A stretch of DNA of 64,000 bases from Hordeum vulgare subsp. vulgare (lineage: Eukaryota; Streptophyta; Magnoliopsida; Poales; Poaceae). A model generated the notes under the pieces. That model ran no database searches. It was not told the DNA's origin and saw only the letters and a program-made list of their open reading frames with translations. The stretch lies in NCBI RefSeq assembly GCF_904849725.1, contig NC_058518.1, positions 415,345,081-415,409,080 on the forward strand, written 5' to 3'. How positions within the stretch are numbered: position 1 is the first letter of the stretch; every line of letters begins with the position of its first letter. Both the position numbers and the translations under genes were made by a program. Positions 21,723 through 32,424 of this stretch are shown here, one piece after another.

Positions 21723-23622
21723 TGTTGGAAATATGCCCTAGAGGCAATAATAAATTAGTTATTATTATATTTCCTTGTTCATATTAATCATTTATTATCC
21801 ATGCTAGAATTGTATTGATTGGAAACTCAAATGCATGTGTGGATACATAGACAACACACTGTCCCTAGTGAGCCTCTAGTTGACTAGTTCGTTGATTAAA
21901 GATGGTCAAGGTTTCCTGACCATAGACAAGTGTTGTCACTTGATAACGGGATCACATCATTAGGAGAATCATGTGATGGACAAGACCCAAATTATATACG
22001 TAGCATATTCATCGTGTCATTTTATTGCTATTGTTTTCTGCGTGTCAAGTATTTGTTCCTATGACCATGAGATCGTATAACTCACTGGTACCAGAGTAAT
22101 GCCTTGTGTATATCAAACATCACAACATAACTGGGTGACTATAAAGGTGCTCTATAGGTATCTCTGCAGGTGTCAGTTGAGTTAGTATGGATCAAGACTG
22201 GGATTTGTCACTCCGTGTGACGGAGAGGTATCTCGGGGCCCACTCGGTAATACAACATCACACACAAGCCTTGCAAGCAATATGACTAAGTGTAAGTCAC
22301 GGGATCTTGTATTACGGAAACGAGTAAAGAGACTTGCCGGTAACGAGATTGAAATAGGTATGCGGATACGAAGATCGAATCTCGGGCAAGTAACATACTG
22401 AAGGACAAAGGGAATGACATACGGGATTATACGAATCCTTGACACTGAGGTTCAACCGATAAGTTCTTCGGAGAATATGTAGGATCCAATATGGGCATCC
22501 AGGTCCCACTATTGGATATTGACCGAGGAGTACCAAGGGGCATGTCTACATAGTTCTCGAACCCGCAGGGTCTGCACACTTAAGGTTTGGCGATGTTTTA
22601 GTATAGTTGAGTTATATGCGTGGTTACCGAATGTTGTTCGGAGTCCCGTATGAGATCACGGACGTCATGAGGGTTTCCAGAATGGTCCGGAGACGAAGAT
22701 TGATATATAGGATGACTTCATTTGGTTACCGGGAAGTTTTCGGGCATTGCCGGGAATGTACCGGAGTGACGAATGGGTTCTGGAAGTTCACTGGGAGGGG
22801 GGCAACCCTCCCGGGGGAAGCCCAAAGGACTTATGGGTGGCGCACCAGCCCTTATTAGGCTGGTGGGACAACCCAATAAGGCCTATGCGCCATAGAGAGA
22901 AAACCAAAGAAAGAAAAAAAAGGTGGGAAGGAAGGGAAGGATTCCACTTTCCAATCCTATTTTGAGTAGGATTGGAGTAGGAGTCCTACTCCTCCTCTTG
23001 GCCGGTGCACCTTAAGGGCTTGGTCCTCAAGGAAAGTCCCTCCCCCTCCCTCCTATATATACTGGTGAATTAGGGGGCTGATTTGAGACAACTTTTGCCA
23101 CGTGCAACTCAGATTTAGACACCATAGTTTTGCCTCTAGATCGTATTTCTGCGGAGCTCGGGAGGAGCCCTACAGGAGTAGATCCTTCACCACCACCGGA
23201 GCGCCGTCACGCTGCCGGAGAACTCATCTACTTCTCCGTCTTTCTTGCTGGATCAAGAAGGCCGAGATCATCGTCGAGCTATACGTGTGCTGAACGCGGA
23301 GGTGTCGTCCGTTCGGCACTAGATCAAAACAAATCGTGAGACGGATCGCAAGACGATTCGTGCAACGGATCGCGAGACGGTTCGTGGGATGGATCGCGGG
23401 ACGGTTCATGGGACGGATCGCAGGACGGTTCGTGGGATGGTTTGCGGGGCGGATCGAGGGACGTGAGGACGTTCTAGTACATCAACTGTGTTTCTTAACG
23501 CTTGCTGTTGTGCGATCTACAAGGGTAAGTAGATCCAAATCTCCTCTCGTAGATGGACATCACCATGATAGGTCTTCGCGTGTGTAGGAAATTTTTTGTT
23601 TCCCATGCGACGTTCCCCAACA
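21723..23622 (+). repeat. LTR of unit A
   Basis: 1900 bp, TGTTGGAAATATGCCC to CCCCAACA. TATA box near 23053-23061. Longer than its relatives, partly because of an expanded minisatellite at 23333-23466. Confidence 0.88.
23333..23466 (+). repeat. 12/24-bp minisatellite inside LTR
   Basis: Alternating GGACGGATCGCG and GGACGGTTCGTG units, about five 24-bp pairs. The matching place in the other Angela-type LTRs (19927-19993, 29097-29160, 43675-43732, 61547-61604) has about two to two and a half pairs. Confidence 0.85.
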
Positions 23623-24885
23623 ATAGCATCATGAGCTAGGTTCATGCGTAGATGTTATCTTGAGTAGAACACAATGGGTTTTGTGGATGGTAATGTTGGA
23701 TTTTCCGTGCTCCTTAGTATTTTCTCGATTCAGCGGTATTGTTGGATTGAAGCGGCCTGGACCGACATTATTCGTACGCTTACGAAAGACTAGTTTCATT
23801 GCTTGACATGCAACCTCGTTGCATAAAGATGACTGGCAGGTGTCGGTTTCTTCAACTTTAGTTGAATTGGTTTTGACCGAGGCGGTCCTTGGAGAGGTTA
23901 AATAGCAATTTGCACATCTCCGTTGTGGTTTTTGCATAAGTAAGATGCGATCTACTAGATACCCATAGCAGCCACGTAAAACTTGCAACAACTATTAGAG
24001 GACGTCTAACTTGTTTTTGCAGGGTATGCTTGTGATATGATATGGCCAATGACGTGATGTGATGTATTGGATGTATGAGACGATCATGTTGTAATAGTTA
24101 ATATCGACTTGCACGTCGATGGTACGGCAACCGGCAGGAGCCATAGGGTTGTCTTTAAACTAATGCTTGTGCTTGCAGATGCGTTTACTATATTTCTAGG
24201 ACGTAGCTTTAGTAGTAATTGCATGAGTAGCACAACAACCCCGATGGCGACACGTTGATGGAGATCATGGTGTGGCGCCGGTGACAAGAAGATCGTGTCG
24301 GTGCTTTGGTGATGGAGATCAAGAAGCACATGATGATGGCCATATCATGTCACTTATGAATTGCATGCGATGTTAATCCTTTTATGCACCTTATTTTGCT
24401 TAGAACGACGTTAGCATTATCATGCGATCTCTCACTAAAATTTCAAGACGAAATTGTATTCTCCCCGACTGTGCACCGTTGCGACAGTTCGTCGTTTCGA
24501 GACACCACGTGATGATCGGGTGTGATAGACTCAACGTTCACATACAATGGCTGCAAAACAGTTGCACACGCGGAACACTCGGGTTAAACTTGACGAGCCT
24601 AGCATGTGCAGACATGGCCTCGGAACACAAGAGACCGAAAGGTCAATCATGAATCGTATAGTTGATATATTAGCATAGAGATGCTTACCACTGAAACTAT
24701 TCTCGACTCACGTGATGATCGGACTTGAGATAGTGGATTTGGATCATGTACCACTAAAATGACTAGAGAGATGTACTTTTTGAGTGTGAGTTCTTAACTA
24801 ATATGATTAATTGAACTAATTATCATGAACATAGTCTAATGGTCTTTGCGAATTATGATGTAGCTTGCGCTATAGCTCTACTGTT
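23623..24885 (+). other. PBS remnant and leader of unit A
   Basis: TAGCATCATGAGC at 23624 is a mutated tRNA-Met-type PBS. The rest is a leader similar to that of the young Copia, with no credible ORF. Confidence 0.65.
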
Positions 24886-27508
24886 TTTTATATGTTGCTA
24901 GAGAAAATTTAGTTGAAAGTTAATAGTAGCAACTTTGCGGACTGAGTCCGTAAAAGTGAGGATTGTCCTCATTGCTGTGCAGAAGGCTTATGTCCTTAAT
25001 GCACCACTCGGTGTGCTGCACCTCGAGCGTCGTCTGTGGATGCTGCGAACATCCGACATACACGTTTTTGATGACTACATGTTAGTTCAGTGCATAATAC
25101 TTAATGGCTTAGAAGCAAGGCGTCAAAGACGTTTTGAAAATGTCGCGGAACATAAGAGATGTTCTAAGAGATGAAACTGAGATTTCATGATCGTGCTCTT
25201 ATTGAGAGGTATGAGACCTCCGACAAGATTCTTTGCCTACAGAGTAAAGGAGAAAAGCTCAAATCATTGAGCATGTGCTCAGATTGTCTGAGTACAACAA
25301 TCACTTGAATCAAGTGGGAGTTAATCTTCCAGATGAGATAGTGATGGTTCTCCAAAGTCACTGCCACTGAGCTGCTAGAGCTTCGTGATGAACTATAACA
25401 TATTAAGGATAGATATGATGATCCTTGAGTGATTCACAATGTTTGACACTGCGAAAGTAGAAATCAAGAAGGAGCATCAATTGTTGATGGTTAGTAAAAC
25501 CACTAGTTTCAAGAAGGGCAAGGGCTAGAAGGGATACTTCATGGAACGACAAACTAGTTGCTGCTCTAATGAAGAAACCCAAGATTGAACCCAAACCCGA
25601 GACTAAGTGCTTATGTTATGAGGGGAACGGTCACGGAGGCGGAGCTACCCTAGATACTTGGTAGATAAGAAGGCTAGCAAAGTCGACAGAAGTGTATTTG
25701 ATATACATGATATTGATGTGTGCTTTACTGGTACTCCTAGTAGCACGAGAGTATTGGATACTGGTTCGGTTGCTAAGTGATTAGTAACTCGAAATGAAAG
25801 CTACGGTATAAACGGAGACTAGCTAAAGGCGAGGTGACGATAAGTGTTGGAAGTGTTTCCAGGGTTGATGTGATCAAACATCGCACGCTCCCTCTACCAT
25901 CAGGATTGGTGTTGAACCAGAATAATTGTTATTTGGTGTTTATGTTGAGCATGAACATGATTGGATCGTGTTTATTGCAATACGATTATTCATTTAAGGA
26001 AAATAACAGTTATTCTATTTGCTTGAATAATTACCCTCAATGGTTTATTGAAATCTCGATCGTAGTGTTACACATGTTCATAATATTTGTGCCAAAAGAT
26101 ACAACGTAGTAATGATAGTACCACGTAGTTGTGGCACTGCCACTTGAGTCATGTTGGTATAAAATGTATGAAGAAGCTCCATGCTGATGAATCTTTGTAC
26201 TCACTCATTTTTGAAACATTTGAGACATGCAGTTGGATTGTTTGGACTCACTTGATTTTGAATCACTTGAGACATGCAAATCCCGCCACATGAAACAAGA
26301 GAGTAACTTGTTGGGAGTAATGCATTTTTGATGTGTTAAAGTCCAATGAGTACTAAGGCACGCAATGTATATCGTTATGTTCTTACTTCACTGACGATTT
26401 GAGTAGATACAGGAGTATTTACTTGATGAATCACAAGTCTGAAATGTTGAAAAGTTCAAAGTTGTTTCAGAATGAAGATCGTCATGACAAGAGGATAAAC
26501 TATCTACGATATGATCATAGAGATGAATATCTGAGTTGCGAGTTTTTGGTACACAGTTAAGACAATGTGGAAATTGTTTCACAATTTATGCCACCTAAAA
26601 CACCATAGTGTGATCGTGTGTCCGAACGTCATAGCCGCGCCCTATTTGATATGGTGCATACTATGATGTCTCTTATTGAATTACCACTATTGTTTATGGG
26701 TTATGCATTAGAGACAACCGCATTCACTTTAAATAGGGCACCGCGTATTTCCATTAAGATGACACAGTATAGCCTATGGAGAAACCTAAGTTGTCATTTC
26801 TTGAAAGTTTGGGGCTGCAATGCTTATGTGAAAAGGTTTCAGTCTGATAAGCTCGAACCCAAAGTGGATAAATGCATCTTCATAGGATATCCAAAACGGT
26901 TGGATACATCTCCTATCTCAGATCCGGAAGCAAAGTGTTTGTTTCTAGAAACGGATCCTTTCTCGAGGAAAGTTTTATATCGAAAGAATTGAGTGGGAGG
27001 TGGTGGAACTTGATGAGGTTATTGAACCGTCACTTCAACCAGTGTGTAGCAGGGCGCAGGAGTTGTTCTTGTGGCGCCTACACCAATTGAAGTAGAAAAC
27101 TGATGATGGTGATCATTGAGCTTCAGATCAAGTTACTACAAACCTCGTAGGTCGACAAGGTCGCGTACTACTACAAAGTGGTATGGTAACCCTGCCTTGG
27201 AGGTCATATTGTTAAACAACAATGAACTTACGAGCTATGGAGAAGCTATGGTGGGCCCAGATTCCGACAAATGGCTGGAGGCCTTGAAATCTGAGAGAGG
27301 ATCCATGTATGAAAACAAAGTGTAGACTTTGGAAGAACTACTTGATGGTCGTAGGACTATTGAGTAAAGATGGATCTTTAAAAGAAAGACAGACGATGAT
27401 GGTGATAAGTCACTATTAACAAAAACTCGACTTGTCGCAAAGATGTTTCCGACAAGATCAAATAGTTGACTATGGTGAGACTTTCTCACTCGTAGCGATT
27501 CTAAAAGT
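24886..27508 (+). pseudogene. Decayed gag-pol of unit A, 3' truncated
   Basis: Translated pieces align in order with the intact Copia at 10865. Gag lies at about 24900-25690 (KAYVLNAPLG near 24980; the Trp codon of the usual ADW motif is TGA). A protease remnant lies near 25750 and integrase at about 26140-27000 (TAFTLNRAP near 26715, LKVWGCNAYVK near 26800). RT begins near 27230 (SDKWLEALKSERGSMYENK). Stops and frameshifts occur throughout. It ends at 27508 with the RT incomplete. Confidence 0.8.
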
Positions 27509-29323
27509 TTTTGGAAATATGCCCTAGAGGCAATAATAAATTAGTTATAATTATATTTACTTGTTTATAATAATCATTTATTATCCATGCTAGAATTGTA
27601 TTGATTGGAAACTCAAATACATGTGTGGATACATAGACAACACACTGTCCCTAGTGAGCCTCTAGTTAACTAGTTCGTTGATCAAAGATGGTCAAGGTTT
27701 CCTGGCCATAGGCAAGTGTTGTCACTTGATAACAGGATCACATCATTAGGAGAATCATGTGATGGACAAGACCCAAACTATGAACGTAGCATATTGATCG
27801 TGTCGTTTTATTGCTATTGTTTTCTGCGTGTCAAGTATTTGTGCCTATGACCATGAGATCATATAACTCACTGGCACCGGAGGAATACCTTGTGTGTATC
27901 AAACATCACAACGTAACTGGGTGACTATAAAGGTGCTCTATAGGTATCTCCGAAGGTGTCCGTTGAGTTAGTATGGATCAAGACTGGGATTTGTCACTCC
28001 GTGTGACAGAGAGGTATCTCGGGGCCCACTCGGTAATACAACATCACACACAAGCCTTGCAAGCAATGTGACTAAGTGTAAGTCACGGGATCTTGTATTA
28101 CGGAACGAGTAAAGAGACTTGCTGGTAACGAGATTGAAATAGGTATGCGGATACCGACGATCAAATCTCGGGCAAGTAACATATCGAAGGACAAAGGGAA
28201 TGGCATACGGGATTATATGAATCCTTGACACTGAGGTTCAACTGATAAGATCTTCGGAGAATATGTAGGATCCAATATGGGCATCCAGGTCCCGCTATTG
28301 GATATTGACCGAGGAGTATCTCGGGTCATGTCTACATAGTTCTCGAACCCGCAGGGTCTGCACACTTAAGGTTCGGTGACGTTTCGGTATAGTTGAGTTA
28401 TAAGGGGTTGGTAACCAAAAGTTGTTCGGAGTCCCAGATGAGATCCAGGACGTCACGAGGAGCTCTGGAATGGTCCGGGGGTAAAAATTGATATACAGGA
28501 AGTCGTATTTTGGTCACCGGAAAAGTTTCGAGCTCATCGGTAGTGTACCGGGAGTGTCGGGAGGGGTGCCGGGGACCATCGGGAGGGGTGTCACGCCCCA
28601 AGGGGTCTCATGGGCTATGGGAAGAGATAAACCAGCCCCTAGTGGGCTGGAATAAGTTCCCACTAAGGCCCATAAGGTTTGAGAAGGAAAAAACCACAAG
28701 GTGGAAAGAGTTTCCAAGTGGGAAGGTGGAATCCTACTCCAAGTAGGATTGGAGTAGGACTCCTCCACCTCCAATTTCGGCCAAACCTTGAGGGTTTGAG
28801 GCTGCCTCCTCCCCTCCCTCCCTCCTATATATACTAGAGGTATTGGGGGGTTTTGAGACATAACTTTGGCACGGCAGCCCGACCACATACCTCCACGGTT
28901 TTTCCTCTAGATCATATTTCTGCGGAGCTCGGGCGGAGCCCTGCTGAGATAGATCACCACCAACCTCCGGAGCGCCGTCACGCTTCCGAAGAACTCATCT
29001 AACTCTCTGTCTCTCTTCCTAGATCAAGAAGGCCGAGATCATCATCGATCTGTACGTGTGCTGAACGCGGAGGTGTCGTCCGCTCAGCACTAGATCGGAG
29101 CGGATCGTGGGACGGATCGCGGGATGGTTCGTGGGACGGTTCGCGGGGCGGATCGAGGGACGTGAGGATGTTCCACTACATCAACCACGTTTATTAAACG
29201 CTTCCTTTTGTGCGATCTACAAGGGTACGTAAATCGGAAATCTCCTCTCATAGATGGACATCACCATGATAGGTCTTCGTGCGCGTAGGAAATTTTTTGT
29301 TTCCCATGCAACGTTCCCCAAAA
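27509..29323 (+). repeat. LTR between units A and B
   Basis: 1815 bp. The first bases are TTTTGGAAATATGCCC instead of TGTTGG, and the last are CCCCAAAA instead of CCCCAACA, so both terminal dinucleotides are mutated. TATA box near 28827. Directly left is RT coding sequence of unit A, not a normal flank. Confidence 0.88.
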
Positions 29324-29324
29324 G

Positions 29325-29336
29325 TGGTATCAGAGC
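29325..29336 (+). promoter_or_regulatory. PBS of unit B (tRNA-iMet)
   Basis: TGGTATCAGAGC, an exact complement of the initiator tRNA-Met 3' end, one base after the LTR. It is the best preserved of the Copia PBSs here. Confidence 0.88.
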
Positions 29337-30229
29337 TAGGTTCATGCATAGATGTTATCTCGAGTAGAACACAAAGGGTTTTGTGGACGGTGATGTTCGA
29401 TTTGCTGCCCTCCTTAGTCTTTTCTTGATTCGGCGGTATTGTTGGATTGAAGCGGCCCGGACCGACATTACTCGTACGCTTACGAAAGACTGGTTTCATC
29501 GCTTGACATGCAACCTCGTTGGATAAAGATGACTGGCGGGTGTCGGTTTCTTCAACTTTAGTTGAATTGGTTTTGACTGAGGCGGTCCTTGGAGAGGTTA
29601 AATTGCAATTTGCACATCTCCATTGTGGTTTTTGCGTAAGTAAGATGTGATCTACTAGATACCCATGGCAACCACGTAAAACATGCAACAACAATTAGAG
29701 GACGTCTAACTTGTTTTTGCAGGGTATGCTTGTGATGTGATATGGCCAACGACGTGATGTGATATATTGGATGTATGAGATGATCATGTTGTAATAGTTA
29801 ATATCGACTTGCACGTCGATGGTACGACAACCGGCAGGAGCCATAGGGTTGTCTTTAAACTAATGTTTGTGTTTGCAGATGCGTTTACTATATTGCTAGG
29901 ACGTAGCTTTAGTAGTAATAGCATAGCATACACGACAACCTCGATGGCGGCACGATGATGGAGATCATGATGATGGGGATCATGGTGTCGCGCCGGTGAC
30001 AAGAAGATCATACCGGTGCTTTGGTGATGGAGATCAAGGAGCACTTGATGATGGCCATATCATGTCACTTATGAATTGCATGTGATGTTAATCCTTTATG
30101 CACCTTATCTTGCTTAGAACGACGGTACATTATGAGGTGATCTCTTACTAAAATTTCAAGACGAAATTGTGTTCTCCCCGACTGTGCACCATTGCTACAG
30201 TTCATCGTTCTGAGACACCACGTGATGAT
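29337..30229 (+). other. Leader of unit B, left part
   Basis: Closely matches 23637-24520 of unit A. Non-coding. It ends with ATGAT (30225-30229), the target duplication of the insertion that follows; the leader resumes at 32044. Confidence 0.75.
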
Positions 30230-30466
30230 TGATACGTCTCCAACGTATCTACTTTTCCAAACTCTTTTGCCCTTGTTTTGGACTATAATTTGCATGATTT
30301 GAATGGAACTAACCTGGATTGACGCTGTTTTCAGCAGAATTGCCTTGGTGTTATTTTTGTGCAGAAATCAAAGTTCTCCAAGCGTCCGGAAAATTTACGG
30401 GGAGCAGTTTTGAAAAATATCAAAAATACTTGCGCCAGGATCCACCTCAGGGGGTGGGCCAGTGGG

Positions 30467-30519
30467 CCACAAGCCCCTGCTCCGCCACCACCCCCTGGTG
30501 GCGGTGGGCAGGCTTGTGG
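30467..30519. repeat. GC-rich hairpin in LTR-like element
   Basis: Arms CCACAAGCCcCTGC-CCGCCACC and GGTGGCGG-GGGCAGGCTTGTGG surround a short C-rich loop. The same hairpin recurs in element E at 37170-37223 and 63076-63129. Confidence 0.85.
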
Positions 30520-31347
30520 GGCCCACAGGCACCTGCCGCCCCCAATTCCAGCTCTATAAGTTGCCTTTCGTCCCAGAAAAAATAAAAAGAGAGGTTTTCA
30601 TCGCGTTTTCGATACGGAGGCGCCGCCACCTCCTGTTCTTCATCTGGAGGGCAGATTTGGAGTCCGTCTTGGGCTTCGGAGAGGGGAAATCATCGCCATC
30701 GTCATCATCAACCTTCTTCCCTCTCCAATTCCATGAAGCTCTTCGTCGTTCGTGAGTAATCTATTCGTAGGCTCGCTGGGCGGTGATGAGTAGGATGAGA
30801 TCTATCATGTAATCGAGTTAGTTTTGATGGGGATTGATCCCTAGTATCCACTATGTTCTGAGATTTGATGTTGCTACTACTTTGCGATGCTTAATGCTTG
30901 TCACTAGGGCTCGAGTGCCATGATTTCAGATCTGAAATTATTATGTTCTCACCAATATATGTGTCTTTTAGATCCGATCTTGCAAGTTGTAGTTACCTAC
31001 TATGTGTTATGATCCGGCAACCCCGGAGTGACAATAACCGAAACCACTCCCGATGATGATCATAGTTTGAGGAGTTCATGTGTTCACCAAGTGCTAATGC
31101 ATTGGTCCGGTTCTTTATTAAAAGGAGAACCTTAATATCCCGTAGTTTCCTTTTGGGCCCCGCTGCCACGGGAGGGATGGACAATAGATGTCATGCAAGT
31201 TCTTTTCCCTAAGCACGTATGACGACACACGGAATGCATGCCTACATCACATTGACGAACGGGAGCTAGCCACCTCCGTGTTATAGCTGTTGCATGATGA
31301 ATATCAAACAAATCACCGACCCATTGCCTACGTGTTTGTCCTACTAC

Positions 31348-31500
31348 TGCTGTTACTTGTCTTGCTCTGCTGCTGCTACTACTCTTGCTACTGCTGTTAC
31401 TTGTCTTGCTCTGCTGCTGCTACTACTGTTGCTACTGCTGTTACTTGTCTTGCTCTGCTGCTGCCGCTACTACTGTTGCTACTACTGTCGCTTGCTAGTG
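31348..31500 (+). repeat. 44-bp CTG-rich tandem repeat
   Basis: Copies of tgctgttacttgtcttgctc... begin at 31348, 31392 and 31436, followed by degenerate CTACTACTG units to about 31590. The apparent Leu/Cys-rich ORFs over it are artefacts of the repeat. Confidence 0.85.
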
Positions 31501-32048
31501 TTGCTACTTGCTACTGCTATCACTACTGCTGTTCCTTGCCACTGCTATTGTTTGTTACACTGCTACTACCTGTTACACTATTGATTCGCCTGACCGTTGA
31601 CGGGAATTACAACTTCCGTCAACGTGGCAACGAAAGCGCCATTGATACAATCGTCAGGAATAGTCTGCCGTCAACAGATCGTTTCTAACACCGTTGTTAT
31701 CATACTACTTTGATGTTACTATTGTGCTTGCAGATACTAATCTTTCAGGTGTGGTTGGATCCGACAAATTCAACTGCTAATACTTGAGAGTATACTCTCA
31801 CCTCCTTTAGGCGATCTACAAATTTGGGTCGAATACTCTACCCTCGAAAACTGCTGCGAACCCACGCGCTAGTGGGCCATCAACAACATTCTTCCAGTTT
31901 CATTGCCGGGGAGTGCTATCAGCATTCTTCTGGTGCCGTTGCAAGAGAAGGTTAGTTGTTATAAGCATTCGTCTAGCTAACGCCAGATATTGCAGGATCA
32001 ACCCTTTTCTGGAGCCATTGCCAGGGAAGCACAGCTGATGTCAATGAT

Positions 32049-32424
32049 CGGGTGTGATAAACTCAACGTTCACATACAACGGGTGCAAAACAGTTGCACA
32101 CGCGGAACTCTCGGGTTAAACTTGACGAGCCTAGCATGTGCAGACATGGCCTCGGAACACAAGAAACTCAAAGGTCGAGCATGAATCATATAGTTGATAT
32201 GATTATCATAGAGATGCTTACCACTGAAACTATTCTCGACTCACGTGATGATCAGACTTGAGACAGTGGATTTGGATCATGTACCACTCAAATGACTAGA
32301 GAGATGTACTTTTTGAGTGGGAGTTCTGAAGTAATATGATTAATTGAACTAATTTTCATGAACATGGTCTAATGGTCTTTGCAAATTAAGATGTAGCTTG
32401 CGCTATAGCTCTACTGTTTTTATA
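32049..32424 (+). other. Leader of unit B, right part
   Basis: Resumes the leader after the insertion and matches 24520-24890 of unit A. No gene. Confidence 0.7.

Larger units (their letters stand above)
21723..27508 (+). mobile_element. Unit A: decayed Angela/WIS-type Copia, truncated in RT
   Basis: 5' LTR 21723-23622, degenerate PBS, leader, then gag, protease, integrase and the first part of RT, all full of stops and frameshifts. It ends in RT at 27508, where the next LTR starts. It carries many of the same disabling changes as unit B. Either B was inserted here, or A and B are two units of a tandem element sharing the LTR at 27509. Confidence 0.8.
30230..32043 (+). mobile_element. LTR-like insertion with PBS-like tail, TSD ATGAT
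   Basis: 1814 bp, TGATACGTCTCC to GATGTCA, flanked by ATGAT at 30225-30229 and 32044-32048. The empty-site sequence in unit A has a single gtgatgatcggg. The first 1653 bp look like a TGATACGTC-type Gypsy LTR: GC-rich hairpin 30467-30519, TATA-like ctctataag near 30551, and an end agtgggccatca at 31882. A 161-bp tail (31883-32043) then holds three motifs resembling the Gypsy PBS (near 31907, 31940 and 32010). It could be a solo LTR with an altered end or a small non-autonomous element. Confidence 0.75.

Noticed and set aside
23333..23466. CRISPR-like array of short repeats
   Set aside because: Units are contiguous with no unique spacers, and the site is inside a plant LTR.
31290..31688. Leu/Cys/Tyr-rich open frames suggesting a membrane peptide
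   Set aside because: Produced by the 44-bp CTG-rich tandem repeat; open in more than one frame.
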